From positions 62,001 to 126,000 of the forward strand of contig JBBQJP010000003.1 of assembly GCA_038326025.1 (NCBI GenBank): a DNA stretch of 64,000 bases, given 5' to 3'. Positions 34,915-44,303 of the stretch are shown here, one piece after another; position 1 is the first letter of the stretch; each line of letters starts with the position of its first letter. Made by a program: the position numbers and the translations under genes. Under the pieces are notes generated by a model. The model made no database searches. It was not told the origin of the DNA and worked only from the letters and a program-made list of their open reading frames with translations. The DNA is from CAISIP01 sp038326025. GTDB lineage: Bacteria; Pseudomonadota; Gammaproteobacteria; Burkholderiales; Burkholderiaceae_C.

Positions 34915-36225
34915 ATGGGTCCAGCGACGGGTGGCGGTGGTTTCAATCGTGCGTCTGACGCCGACGCGAGTGGGTTTGCGCCCTGGGCGATTGATCGCGC
35001 GTTCGCGATGCTCGCGCCCTTGTGCCGCATCGGCCTTCTGGTAGTTCTGTTGATGCTGCTCGTGGTCGATCCCTGGCTATATGCCCGGGGCGTCTGGGGC
35101 CACCAAGCACAACACCCATATCTGGTCGCCTGGCATGTATGCGCGGCAATGCACTTTGCGGGATTTCTTTGGCTTAGCACCCGCCCGACAGCCGAGCGCG
35201 CGCGCCGCTTCGGCCTGAATGTCTTTCTGGCACTGTGCGGGGCACTGTTCACCTGGTTCGGCTTCATTTCCTGGAGCCTGAGCGGCGACCTGTCCATCTA
35301 CGCCATCTTTCTGCTGACCATGGTCTGCCTGTTCAGCGTACCCGGTTCACTGCGCATGCTGTTGTGCCTGGGCAGCGCCATAGTGCTGCTGCTGTGCATC
35401 TATCAACTCGACGGGCGTGCCGTGTTCTATACCAGTGGCGCGGCCATGAACATGGCTGCACTGGCGGTGGTCGCCGTGCTGCTCGACACCCATCTGATGC
35501 GGCTGAACCGCGCCTTGTACCAGCAGCAGCGACGCGTCGAACACGAGCGCGAGCGCGCCGACAAGGTTCTCTACAACGCCTTGCCGATGTCGATTGCCAA
35601 CGAACTCAAGAACAACAATGTCGTCAAGGCCGAGAAGTTTCCGAAAATGGCCGTGTTGTTCGTCGACATCGTCGGATTCACCGATTTTTCTGCCAACCGC
35701 GCACCCGACAGCGTGGTGCAGATTCTCAATGAAATATTCTGTGCATTTGACACCCTGGTCGACCGCTACGACGTCGAGAAGATCAAAACCATCGGCGACG
35801 CGTATATGGTGGTCGGCAAGGGCGACGCCGTACCAGTCGCCCACCTGGCCCTGGACATGCTCGAGGAGATTCAAGCCTACCAGCGGCGTAGCGGCCACCG
35901 TCTCGACATTCGCGCCGGTCTTCATGCGGGGGCCACGGTTGCCGGTGTGATCGGACTCAAGCGCTTTCTCTACGATGTCTGGGGTGATGCCGTCAATACG
36001 GCCAGTCGCATGGAATCCACTGGCCAGCCAGGCAAAATCCAAGTGACCGAGGTTCTGGCACGGGCATTGCAGCCAGACTTTTCGTTCAGCGCGCCGATCT
36101 GGGTTCCCATCAAAGGCAAAGGCCTGATGTGCACCCGCTTCCTGCTGGCGCGCCGCCATGCGGTGGATTTATCGGTGTTGGCGGTATCGACCGTGCAAAT
36201 TGAACCGGAGCGTCAAGCCGCTTGA
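34915..36225 (+). CDS. membrane-bound class III adenylate cyclase
   Basis: A 436-residue enzyme: six hydrophobic segments (about 30-190) and a short coiled coil (RALYQQQRRVEHERERADKV) lead into a class III cyclase domain (about 225-400). FVDIVGF and KTIGDAYM supply the two metal Asp residues. The substrate-binding pair is Lys in EKIKTIGD and Asp in LYDVWGD, the adenylate rather than guanylate form; Asn and Arg of VNTASRMES complete the site. It likely makes cAMP in response to a membrane signal. GGGAGG lies four bases before 34915, which decides that start over the ATG at 34903. It stands alone; a Crp-type regulator exists 8 kb away but lacks the cAMP-binding Arg. Confidence 0.9.
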   Translation: MGPATGGGGFNRASDADASGFAPWAIDRAFAMLAPLCRIGLLVVLLMLLVVDPWLYARGVWGHQAQHPYLVAWHVCAAMHFAGFLWLSTRPTAERARRFGLNVFLALCGALFTWFGFISWSLSGDLSIYAIFLLTMVCLFSVPGSLRMLLCLGSAIVLLLCIYQLDGRAVFYTSGAAMNMAALAVVAVLLDTHLMRLNRALYQQQRRVEHERERADKVLYNALPMSIANELKNNNVVKAEKFPKMAVLFVDIVGFTDFSANRAPDSVVQILNEIFCAFDTLVDRYDVEKIKTIGDAYMVVGKGDAVPVAHLALDMLEEIQAYQRRSGHRLDIRAGLHAGATVAGVIGLKRFLYDVWGDAVNTASRMESTGQPGKIQVTEVLARALQPDFSFSAPIWVPIKGKGLMCTRFLLARRHAVDLSVLAVSTVQIEPERQAA

Positions 36226-36232
36226 CGCCCCT

Positions 36233-36793
36233 TTAGCCCATCAGGCGCGAAGATTTGGGCAGATGGGTCATCAGGAACTCCATCTGATCGGCCAGGATGC
36301 GCCGATTACGCAGGATGAAGTCTTCCCACAGGCTGGGCACATACGGCGCGTACAGCAGCGGCATATGGGCCTGCTCCGGCGTGCGGTTGCTCTTGCGGTG
36401 GTTGCAGGGCCGGCAGGCGGTGACCACATTCATCCAGTTGTCGATGCCATTCTGGGCAAACGGCACGATATGTTCGCGCGTCAGGACCTCTTCGCCGTGC
36501 TGTACACCGCAGTAGGCGCAGATGTTGCGATCGCGGGCAAACAGCTTGCTGTTGGTCAGGCTGGGCTTGAGATTGAACGGGTTGATGTTGGGCACGCCCT
36601 TGGTGCCGATGATGCTGTTGACGGCAATGATGGACTGCTCGCCGGTCTGCGCGTTGTGGCCGCCATGGAACACGGCAACCTCGCCCCCGGACTCCCAGCG
36701 CACTTCACCCGCCGCGTAATGAATCACGGCTTGCTCAAGCGAAATCCAGGATTGCGGCAAACCCTGGGCTGACAACTTCAAGACCTTCAACAT
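36233..36793 (-). CDS. HNH endonuclease
   Basis: A 186-residue protein with an HNH/McrA-type nuclease fold in its second half. ICAYCG and ACRPCNHRKSN give the four zinc Cys, and TREHIVPFAQNGIDNWMNV the HNH core (His, Asn). The N-terminal 80 residues (VLKLSAQGLPQSWISLEQAV) recall a family common as single genes in proteobacterial chromosomes, not tied to restriction. GGAGG stands five bases before the ATG at 36793. It converges on the cyclase gene and is divergent from ribF. The nuclease fold is firm; its target, if any, is unknown. Confidence 0.88.
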   Translation of the reverse strand: MLKVLKLSAQGLPQSWISLEQAVIHYAAGEVRWESGGEVAVFHGGHNAQTGEQSIIAVNSIIGTKGVPNINPFNLKPSLTNSKLFARDRNICAYCGVQHGEEVLTREHIVPFAQNGIDNWMNVVTACRPCNHRKSNRTPEQAHMPLLYAPYVPSLWEDFILRNRRILADQMEFLMTHLPKSSRLMG

Positions 36794-36970
36794 ATGCCTC
36801 CTGCAACAACACCTTGCAATGCTGACCTGGAATGCCCTGTCCTGCCGCACCCCCCGCAATCCGGATCGTGCAACAGTGGATCACAATATACCTGCTTTCC
36901 ATGATGCTCATGGGCGTCATGCGGGAATAACTGACCTGCCTGCTATCAAAAACAAACCAAGTTCGAACGC

Positions 36971-37984
36971 ATGAAAGTATTTCGCGGTCCGCACCACGCG
37001 ACCCTGGCGCCTGGATGCGCCCTCACGATCGGCAACTTCGACGGCGTTCACCGCGGCCACCAGGCGATGCTGGCCTTGCTGCGTGCCGAGGCGGCCCAAC
37101 GCGGCCTGGCCAGTTGCGCACTGACCTTCGAGCCCCATCCACGCGACTATTTCGCGGCCAGCACCGGCAAGCCGCATCTGGCGCCGGCGCGCATCGGCAG
37201 CCTGCGTGACAAGTTGCTCGACCTGGCGCACTGCGGTATTGACCAGACGGTAGTAATGCCATTCAACGCCCGGTTTGCGGCCCTGGCGCCCGAAGAATTC
37301 ATCCGGACCGTATTGGTCGACGGCCTGCACGCGAAATACGTGCTGGTCGGCGATGACTTCCGTTTCGGCGCCCGGCGCGTGGGCGACTACGCCATGCTGG
37401 ATGCGGCTGGCGGGCATCATGGTTTCGACGTCGCGCGCATGAACAGCTACGAAGTCCATGGTCTGCGCGTGTCCAGTTCGGAAGTCCGCGCAGCGCTGGC
37501 CGAGGGACGCATGGCAGACGCCGAGCGACTTCTCGGCCGTCCTTATCAAATATCCGGCCATGTGGTGCATGGCCGCAAGCTGGGGCGCGATCTGGGATTT
37601 CCGACGCTCAATCTGCGTTTTGCCCACTGGAAGCCTGCTGCCAGCGGCATATTCGTCGTGCGCGTGCACGGCTTGTCCGAGCATCCACTGCCCGGCGTGG
37701 CCAATCTGGGCGTGAGACCGTCACTCGATCCAGCCGATATCAATGGCGGCCGCGTTCTGCTGGAAACCCACTGCCTGCAATGGCCGGCAGGGCTGGGCCG
37801 CGATGGTGGCTACGGTAAAATCATCCGCGTGGAACTGTTGCACAAACTGCACGACGAACGACAATACGACGGCCTGCCAGCCCTGAAGCGCGGAATCGCG
37901 GCTGACCGGGACGACGCGCAGGCGTATTTCGCGTCCAAACACGCCGAGACCCACCGGCAAACCACACGCGACCGAATTCAGTAG
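36971..37984 (+). CDS. ribF: bifunctional riboflavin kinase / FAD synthetase
   Basis: A 337-residue two-domain enzyme that turns riboflavin into FMN and then FAD. The N-terminal FAD-synthetase domain has GNFDGVHRGHQAM (HxGH nucleotidyl-transfer motif) and the FRFGARRVGDY loop. The C-terminal riboflavin kinase domain has VVHGRKLGRDLGFPTLNL and GVANLGVRPSLD. It heads the ribF-ileS-lspA order found in many proteobacteria. A 147-base gap with strong hairpins separates it from ileS. Confidence 0.97.
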   Translation: MKVFRGPHHATLAPGCALTIGNFDGVHRGHQAMLALLRAEAAQRGLASCALTFEPHPRDYFAASTGKPHLAPARIGSLRDKLLDLAHCGIDQTVVMPFNARFAALAPEEFIRTVLVDGLHAKYVLVGDDFRFGARRVGDYAMLDAAGGHHGFDVARMNSYEVHGLRVSSSEVRAALAEGRMADAERLLGRPYQISGHVVHGRKLGRDLGFPTLNLRFAHWKPAASGIFVVRVHGLSEHPLPGVANLGVRPSLDPADINGGRVLLETHCLQWPAGLGRDGGYGKIIRVELLHKLHDERQYDGLPALKRGIAADRDDAQAYFASKHAETHRQTTRDRIQ

Positions 37985-38077
37985 GCGAAAGCACCGCCCA
38001 CGCGCCCCAAAAGCACGTGGATCCGGGGCGTTTCGCCTTGCCAGCAATGGCTCAAGAAGGTGCCCGGCTCCCCGGGC
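37983..38077 (+). promoter_or_regulatory. hairpin-rich ileS leader
   Basis: AGGCGAAA (37983-37990) pairs with TTTCGCCT (38031-38038), and inside it CGCCCC (38003-38008) pairs with GGGGCG (38025-38030), giving a 14-bp stem with a 12-base bulge. A second hairpin, GCCCGG/CCGGGC, follows at 38062-38077. No T run follows, so these are either leader structure controlling ileS or a weak ribF terminator. Confidence 0.4.
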
Positions 38078-38131
38078 AATCCGATTTCCTGTTCCAGCGA
38101 CACCCGCCCCAGCTTGGCGAGCTTCACATCA

Positions 38132-40996
38132 ATGACTGACAAGACCGATTACCGCAGCACCCTGAATCTTCCCGAGACGCCATTTCCGATGCGTGGCGAT
38201 CTGCCCAAGCGCGAGCCGGTCTGGGCGCGTGAGTGGGACGAAAACGGCATCTACAAGAAACTGCGCGTGGCACGCCAGGGGGCGCCGCTGTTCATATTGC
38301 ATGACGGCCCGCCCTACGCCAACGGCCAGATTCACATGGGACACGCGGTCAACAAGATCCTCAAGGACATGATCGTCAAGGAACGCCAGCTCGAAGGTTT
38401 CGACGCGCGCTACATCCCGGGTTGGGACTGCCATGGCCTGCCAATCGAGAACGCGATCGAGAAGAAATTCGGGCGCAACCTGCCGCGCGACGAAATGCAG
38501 GCCAAGAGCCGGGCCTTCGCCACCGAGCAGATCGCCCTGCAGATGGGCGACTTCAAGCGCTTGGGCGTATTGGGCGAATGGGACCGTCCCTACCGCACCA
38601 TGGACTTCAAGAACGAGGCCGAAGAGATCCGCGCCTTCAAGCGGGTGGTCGAGCGCGGCTTCGTGTACCGGGGTCTGAAACCGGTTTACTGGTGTTTTGA
38701 CTGCGGCTCTTCGCTGGCCGAGTTCGAGATCGAGTATGCCGACAAGAAATCCCAGACGCTGGACGTCGGCTTCCTGTGCGCAGAACCGCCGCGGCTGGCC
38801 CAGGCCTTTGGGCTGGCGGAATTGGCGAAACCGGCATTCGCCGTTATCTGGACCACCACCGCCTGGACTATCCCGGCCAATCAGGCGCTGAACCTGAACC
38901 CCGAGCTGGAATACGCGCTGGTCGACACGCCCCGCGGCCTGCTGCTGCTGGCGTCCAGCCTGGTCACCGCTTGCCTGGAGCGCTACAACCTGAGTGGCAC
39001 TGTGTTGGCAACGACCCAGGGCAAGACTCTGGCCGGCATCGGTTTCCACCACCCGCTGGCCCATGTCGACAAGGGATATGACCGGGTCGCGCCAATTTAC
39101 CTGGCCGACTACGCCACTGCCGACGACGGCACCGGCATCGTGCATTCCTCGCCCGCCTACGGTGTGGACGACTTCAACAGCTGCGTGGCCCACGGCGTGG
39201 CGCTGGACGACATCCTCAACCCGGTGCAGGGCAATGGCCAATACGCGGCCGACCTGCCCTTGTTCGGCGGCCTCAATATCTGGAAAGCCTGCCCGCAGAT
39301 CATCGAGGTACTGGGCAACTCCGATCGCCTGTTTGCCACCACCCACATTTCGCACAGCTACCCGCATTGCTGGCGCCACAAGACACCGGTGATCTACCGC
39401 GCGGCCGCCCAGTGGTTCATCCGCATGGACGAGGGCGAAGGCGTATTCACCCAGGACAAGGCCCCGCATACGCTGCGCCAATTGGCGCTGGCCGCGATCG
39501 AGACCACCGCCTTTTACCCGGAGAACGGCCGCACCCGGCTGCGCGACATGATTGCCGGCCGGCCCGACTGGTGCATCAGCCGCCAGCGCAACTGGGGTGT
39601 ACCCCTGCCGTTTTTCATCCACCGCGACTCGGGCGAACTGCATCCGCGCACGATGGAAATCCTCGACCAGGCCGCCGACATGGTGGAGCGTGGCGGCGTC
39701 GAGGCCTGGAGCAAGGCCACACCCGAATCGATCATCGGCGAGGACGATGCCAAGGTCTATGCCAAGAGCAACGACATTCTTGAGGTTTGGTTCGACTCCG
39801 GCACCACGCATAGCACGGTACTCAAGGGTTCACATGCAGGCAACGGCCATGCCGAGGGAGCCGAAGCCGACCTGTACCTGGAAGGCCATGACCAACACCG
39901 CGGCTGGTTCCATTCTTCGCTGCTGACGGCTTGCGCCATGTACGACCGTGCGCCCTACAAGGCGCTGCTGACCCACGGCTTCACAGTCGACAGTCAGGGT
40001 CGCAAGATGAGCAAGAGCATGGGCAATGGCGTCGACCCGCAGGAAACATCGAAAAAGCTAGGTGCCGAGATCATCCGCCTGTGGGTGGCCGCCAGCGACT
40101 ACTCCGGCGATATCGCCGGCGACGACAAGATCCTGGCCCGCGTGGTCGACACCTACCGGCGTATCCGCAACACGCTGAAGTTTCTGCTGGCCAACACCAG
40201 CGACTTCGACCCGGCCCAGCACACGGTCGCCCCGGCCGACATGCTGGAGATCGACCGGTACGCGCTGTCGCGGCTGGCCGAACTGCAGCAAGACATCCTG
40301 GCGCATTACAAGGTCTACGAGTTCCACCCGGTGGTGGCCAAACTGCAGATTTATTGCAGCGAAGACCTGGGCGCGTTTTACCTCGACATCCTCAAGGACC
40401 GGCTTTACACCACCGGCGCCGACTCCCACGCGCGTCGTTCGGCCCAAAGCGCGCTGTGGCAGATCACCCAGGCCATGTTGCGCTGGATGGCGCCGTTCCT
40501 GAGCTTCACCGCCGAAGAGGCATGGAGCGTGTTGTCCGCCGCTGGCAAGATCGCGCCGGCCGAACAGGTATCGATCTTCACCTCGACCTTTGCCGCCTTG
40601 CCACCTGCCGACACACAGTTGCTCGACAAGTGGACGCGTATCCGCGGCGTACGCGAACTGGCGAACAAGGAAATCGAGGCCTTGCGTGAAGCCAACAAGG
40701 TGGGCTCTTCGCTTCAGGCGCGTGTCGACATCGAAGTGCCGCAAGACACCCATGGTGAGCTGCTGGCCGCATTACAAAGCCTGGGCGAGGACCTGCGCTT
40801 TGTCTTTATCACCTCCGCAGCCACGGTGACGCCTGGCACGGCTTTACGCGCCACCCCAGCGCCGGCGACCGACACCAAATGTGAACGCTGCTGGCACTAC
40901 CGCGCCGATGTCGGCCACGACCTGGCGCATCCCGGCCTGTGTTGTCGGTGCACGACCAACCTGTTTGGTGGCGGTGAGACGAGACTTTTCGCATGA
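38132..40996 (+). CDS. ileS: isoleucine--tRNA ligase
   Basis: A 954-residue class I synthetase. ANGQIHMGHAVNKILKDM contains the HIGH-type motif, WTTTAWTIPANQALNLN lies in the editing domain, DSQGRKMSKSMGNGVDP is the KMSKS loop, and the C-terminal zinc finger is CERCWHY with CCRCTTN. It is the eubacterial (mupirocin-sensitive-class) type judging by the zinc finger and length. The stop overlaps the lspA start by four bases (ATGA), so lipoprotein signal peptidase synthesis is coupled to it, as in E. coli. Confidence 0.97.
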   Translation: MTDKTDYRSTLNLPETPFPMRGDLPKREPVWAREWDENGIYKKLRVARQGAPLFILHDGPPYANGQIHMGHAVNKILKDMIVKERQLEGFDARYIPGWDCHGLPIENAIEKKFGRNLPRDEMQAKSRAFATEQIALQMGDFKRLGVLGEWDRPYRTMDFKNEAEEIRAFKRVVERGFVYRGLKPVYWCFDCGSSLAEFEIEYADKKSQTLDVGFLCAEPPRLAQAFGLAELAKPAFAVIWTTTAWTIPANQALNLNPELEYALVDTPRGLLLLASSLVTACLERYNLSGTVLATTQGKTLAGIGFHHPLAHVDKGYDRVAPIYLADYATADDGTGIVHSSPAYGVDDFNSCVAHGVALDDILNPVQGNGQYAADLPLFGGLNIWKACPQIIEVLGNSDRLFATTHISHSYPHCWRHKTPVIYRAAAQWFIRMDEGEGVFTQDKAPHTLRQLALAAIETTAFYPENGRTRLRDMIAGRPDWCISRQRNWGVPLPFFIHRDSGELHPRTMEILDQAADMVERGGVEAWSKATPESIIGEDDAKVYAKSNDILEVWFDSGTTHSTVLKGSHAGNGHAEGAEADLYLEGHDQHRGWFHSSLLTACAMYDRAPYKALLTHGFTVDSQGRKMSKSMGNGVDPQETSKKLGAEIIRLWVAASDYSGDIAGDDKILARVVDTYRRIRNTLKFLLANTSDFDPAQHTVAPADMLEIDRYALSRLAELQQDILAHYKVYEFHPVVAKLQIYCSEDLGAFYLDILKDRLYTTGADSHARRSAQSALWQITQAMLRWMAPFLSFTAEEAWSVLSAAGKIAPAEQVSIFTSTFAALPPADTQLLDKWTRIRGVRELANKEIEALREANKVGSSLQARVDIEVPQDTHGELLAALQSLGEDLRFVFITSAATVTPGTALRATPAPATDTKCERCWHYRADVGHDLAHPGLCCRCTTNLFGGGETRLFA

Positions 40997-41493
40997 TGGG
41001 GCGGGCATCGCGTACCGAGAGTGTCGCCATGTTGCCGTGGCTGGGCCTGGCGCTGGTGATCCTGATCGTCGATCAGTTCACCAAGATCATGGTGCTGGGT
41101 TACTACCAGCTGGGCGACAGCACCCGGGTGACCAGCTTCTTCAACCTGGTGCGGGTTCACAACGAGGGTGCGGCGTTCTCGTTCCTGGCCGATGCGGCAG
41201 GGTGGCAGCGCTGGTTCTTCAGCGCTGTCGGCGTCGGTGCGGCACTGTTCATTGTCTGGATGCTGCGCTCGCATCCGGGACAACGCCTTTTCGCATTTGC
41301 CATGTCTTGCATTCTGGGCGGGGCCATCGGCAACGTGATCGACCGGCTGGTGCACGGCTACGTCGTCGATTTTCTACAGTTCCACTATGCCGGTTGGTAT
41401 TTCCCCTCTTTCAATGTGGCCGACAGCGCGATTACTATCGGTGCTGTCACCCTGATTCTGGATGAACTCCTGCGTGTGCGCCGCGCCCGCTGA
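40993..41493 (+). CDS. lspA: lipoprotein signal peptidase
   Basis: A 166-residue inner-membrane aspartic protease that cuts prolipoproteins at the lipobox Cys after lipid attachment. Four membrane helices are evident. The conserved catalytic segments are GGAIGNVIDRLVHGYVVDFL (first Asp) and NVADSAITIGA (second Asp). The start overlaps the ileS stop; a second ATG at 41029 would give a slightly shorter N terminus. It is followed 12 bases later by a Na/Pi cotransporter gene. Confidence 0.96.
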   Translation: MMGRASRTESVAMLPWLGLALVILIVDQFTKIMVLGYYQLGDSTRVTSFFNLVRVHNEGAAFSFLADAAGWQRWFFSAVGVGAALFIVWMLRSHPGQRLFAFAMSCILGGAIGNVIDRLVHGYVVDFLQFHYAGWYFPSFNVADSAITIGAVTLILDELLRVRRAR

Positions 41494-41505
41494 GGACCGC
41501 CTTAC

Positions 41506-43164
41506 TTGACGCACCTTCTCAATCTACTTGCCGCGATCGCCCTTCTGGTCTGGGGCACGCAATTGGTCCGCACCGGAATCTTGCGGGTGTTTGGCGCCAA
41601 CCTGCGCAACGTGCTGGCCAAAAGCGTCAGCAATCGATTCAAAGCGCTGATGTCCGGGCTGGGCGTTACCGCGCTGGTGCAGTCAAGCACGGCCACGGCA
41701 CTGATCGTGGCGTCCTTCGTCGGTCAGGGACTGATGTCCTTGCCGGCGGCCCTCACCGTGATGCTGGGCGCCGACGTCGGCACCAGCCTGATGGCCGTGG
41801 TGTTCTCGCGTGACCTGTCCTGGTTGTCGCCTCTTTTCATCCTCATTGGCGTGATCTTGTTCATTGCGCGGCAGTCGACCACGCTCGGGCGGGTCGGCCG
41901 CGTGCTGATCGGTCTGGGCCTGATGCTGCTGGCCCTGAGCCTGGTGTCGCAGTCGGCGACGGTGCTGACCAAGGCGCCGGCCGTGCAGGCGCTGCTGGCC
42001 TCGCTCACCAGCGACCTGCTGCTGGAGATCTTCGCCGGTGCGTTTCTGGCGGTGATGTGTTACTCCAGCCTGGCCATGGTGCTGCTGACCGCAACGCTGG
42101 CCAGCACCGGCGTGATTCCGCTGGAGGTCGCGCTGGGCCTGGTGCTCGGGGCGAACCTGGGCAGTGGCTTGCTCGGGGTGCTGACGACACTGGGCACCAG
42201 CATCCAGACCCGCCAGGTGCCATTGGGCAACCTGGTGTTCAAGATCATCGGCATTGCGATTGCAGCGCCGTTCGTCGGCTTGTGGATCACCTTCCTGCAG
42301 GATTTCATCGACGACAAGGCGACGATAGTCGTGATGTACCACCTGTGCTTCAACGTCGGCGTGGCAACGCTCTTCATCAGCCTGACGCAGTTCGTGGCCC
42401 GCTGGGTCAAGGCCTTGCTGCCGCAACCCGAGCGCAGCACCGTTGCGGGCCGCCAGCGCCATCTGGACGCCACGGCGCTGTCTACGCCGTCGCTGGCCAT
42501 CTCCTGCGCCGTGCGCGAGGCCATGCACCAGGCCGACGTGGTCGAAACCATGCTGACCGGCGTGATGCAGGTGATCAGCCAAAACGACAGCAAGTTGTCG
42601 ATGGAGTTGCGCAAGATGGACGACACGGTCGACGAGTTGTACACCGACATCAAGTACTACCTGACCAAGATGTCGCGCGAGGCGCTGAGCGATGAAGAGG
42701 GTCGACGCTGGACCGACATCATCAGCTTCACCATCAACATGGAGCAGATCGGCGACATCGTCGAGCGCGTATTGCTCGACATTGAAGACAAAAAGATCAG
42801 CAAGGGCCGCGAGTTCTCTCAAGCTGGTGTAGCGGAAATCGCCGACCTGCACAAGCGTCTGATCGAGAACCTGCGCCTGGGAATGAGCGTGTTCCTGCAC
42901 GGCAACGTGCGCGACGCGCAGAAATTGCTGGAAGAGAAAACCCGCTTTCGCGACCTTGAACTGCGTTACGCGTCAACCCACCTCAATCGTCTGGCGGTCA
43001 ATACGTTGCAAAGCGTCGAGACCAGTTCTCTGCACCTGGACCTGATCAGCGATCTCAAGCGCATCAACTCGCATATCTGCTCGATCGCCTACCCGATCCT
43101 GGACTCGGCCGGCGCATTGGCTCCGAGCCGGCTCAGGCAATCGGTGCTCGACGCCGAGAGCTGA
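41506..43164 (+). CDS. Na/Pi cotransporter family protein with PhoU-like C-terminal domain
   Basis: A 552-residue membrane protein of the PNaS/YjbB type. The first 310 residues have about eight or nine helices arranged as two repeats, each with a QSSTA-type signature (ALVQSSTATALIVASFVGQ; second repeat around CYSSLAMVLLTATLASTG). The last 230 residues are helical and PhoU-like (NMEQIGDIVERVLLDI). Family members export or import phosphate with sodium. No ATG is in frame at the start, so the TTG at 41506 is used, with GAGGA nine bases ahead. A hairpin shared with the converging quinone reductase gene follows. Confidence 0.92.
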   Translation: MTHLLNLLAAIALLVWGTQLVRTGILRVFGANLRNVLAKSVSNRFKALMSGLGVTALVQSSTATALIVASFVGQGLMSLPAALTVMLGADVGTSLMAVVFSRDLSWLSPLFILIGVILFIARQSTTLGRVGRVLIGLGLMLLALSLVSQSATVLTKAPAVQALLASLTSDLLLEIFAGAFLAVMCYSSLAMVLLTATLASTGVIPLEVALGLVLGANLGSGLLGVLTTLGTSIQTRQVPLGNLVFKIIGIAIAAPFVGLWITFLQDFIDDKATIVVMYHLCFNVGVATLFISLTQFVARWVKALLPQPERSTVAGRQRHLDATALSTPSLAISCAVREAMHQADVVETMLTGVMQVISQNDSKLSMELRKMDDTVDELYTDIKYYLTKMSREALSDEEGRRWTDIISFTINMEQIGDIVERVLLDIEDKKISKGREFSQAGVAEIADLHKRLIENLRLGMSVFLHGNVRDAQKLLEEKTRFRDLELRYASTHLNRLAVNTLQSVETSSLHLDLISDLKRINSHICSIAYPILDSAGALAPSRLRQSVLDAES

Positions 43165-43168
43165 ACAA

Positions 43169-43188
43169 CCCGACCCCGCGGGGTCGGG
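43169..43188. terminator. shared terminator hairpin between convergent genes
   Basis: A perfect 20-bp palindrome, CCCGACCCCG/CGGGGTCGGG, lies in the 33 bases between the converging Na/Pi cotransporter and quinone reductase stops. There is no T run on either side, so it may need Rho or simply mark the end of both messages. Confidence 0.65.
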
Positions 43189-43197
43189 CAGACAGGC

Positions 43198-44193
43198 TTA
43201 CAAGGTCAGGATCGAACAGCCCGTGGTCTTGCGTGCCTCCAGGTCCCGATGCGCCTGCTGCACCTCGCCAAGCGGGTAGCGCTGATCGATCCTGATCTTC
43301 ACGTCACCACCCACCACCGCCGCGAACAGGTCATCGGCCATCGTCTGCGTGGTTTCGCGCGTGGCGATGTGTGTGAACAAGGTCTGACGCGTCACGTACA
43401 GCGAGCCCTTGGCGCCCAGAATGCCGGGGGCAAACGGCGCCACCGCACCCGATGCATTGCCAAAACTGGCCATCAGACCAAACGGCGACAGGCAGTCGAG
43501 CGACTTCTCCCAGGTGTCCTTGCCCACCGAGTCATAAACCACCTTGACGCCCTTGCCGCCGGTGATTTCCTTGACCCGGGCCAGAAAATCGTCGCTGGCG
43601 TAGTTGATGACGTGGGCCGCACCATGCTCCTTGGCCAGCGCGCACTTGGCATCCGAGCCGGCCGTGCCGATCAGCTTGAGTCCCATGGCCTTGGCCCACT
43701 GGCAGGCTATCAGACCAACCCCGCCGGCCGCCGCATGGAACAACACATGGTCGCCTGGTTGAAGGCCGCCTTGTGGCTGGGTCCGTTTGAGCAGGTACTG
43801 GGCCGTCAGGCCCTTGAGCATCATGGCCGCACCGGTCTCGAACGAAATCGCATCGGGCAACACACAGACCGTCTTGGCCGGCATGACGCGGGCCTCGCTG
43901 TAGCTTCCCGGAGGGTTGCTGGCATAAGCCACCCGGTCACCGACCGTCAGATGCATGACGCCGTCACCGACAGCCTCCACCACACCCGAGGCTTCCATGC
44001 CCAGGCGCAGCGGCATGGGAAAAGGATACAGGCCCGAACGCTGGTAGACATCGATGAAGTTCAATCCGATTGCCTTGTGGCGAATGCGGATTTCGCCCGG
44101 GCCCGGGTCGCCCACTTCCACGGTGACGGATTTGAGCTGCTCGGGCCCTCCGGTCTGGTCGATTTGAATGGCTTTGACGGAAATAGTCGGCAT
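43198..44193 (-). CDS. NADPH:quinone oxidoreductase (zeta-crystallin type)
   Basis: A 331-residue enzyme of the zinc-free medium-chain dehydrogenase/reductase family that reduces quinones with NADPH. VKAIQIDQTGGPEQLK is the family N terminus, GLNFIDVYQRSGLYP and LGMEASGVVEAVGDGV follow, and HAAAGGVGLIACQWAKAMG is the nucleotide-binding loop. No zinc-binding Cys cluster is seen. It is divergent from the decayed SH3-domain gene, with about 110 bases between. Identity to the E. coli Qor class is clear; the physiological quinone is not. Confidence 0.93.
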   Translation of the reverse strand: MPTISVKAIQIDQTGGPEQLKSVTVEVGDPGPGEIRIRHKAIGLNFIDVYQRSGLYPFPMPLRLGMEASGVVEAVGDGVMHLTVGDRVAYASNPPGSYSEARVMPAKTVCVLPDAISFETGAAMMLKGLTAQYLLKRTQPQGGLQPGDHVLFHAAAGGVGLIACQWAKAMGLKLIGTAGSDAKCALAKEHGAAHVINYASDDFLARVKEITGGKGVKVVYDSVGKDTWEKSLDCLSPFGLMASFGNASGAVAPFAPGILGAKGSLYVTRQTLFTHIATRETTQTMADDLFAAVVGGDVKIRIDQRYPLGEVQQAHRDLEARKTTGCSILTL

Positions 44194-44303
44194 ATGGGTG
44201 CTCTCCAGGGGACAGGTTGGACTAGGCAGGACCCGACATGGTGCCAGAACTTGTATTGGAAGGTAATATCGCGGGAAAATCGGTTGACGGCGGGAGATTG
44301 AAG

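Noticed and set aside
38047..38139. Short frame (30 codons) overlapping the ileS start, a possible leader peptide
   Set aside because: No ribosome binding site precedes it and it has only one Ile codon near its end, so it does not look like an attenuator peptide.
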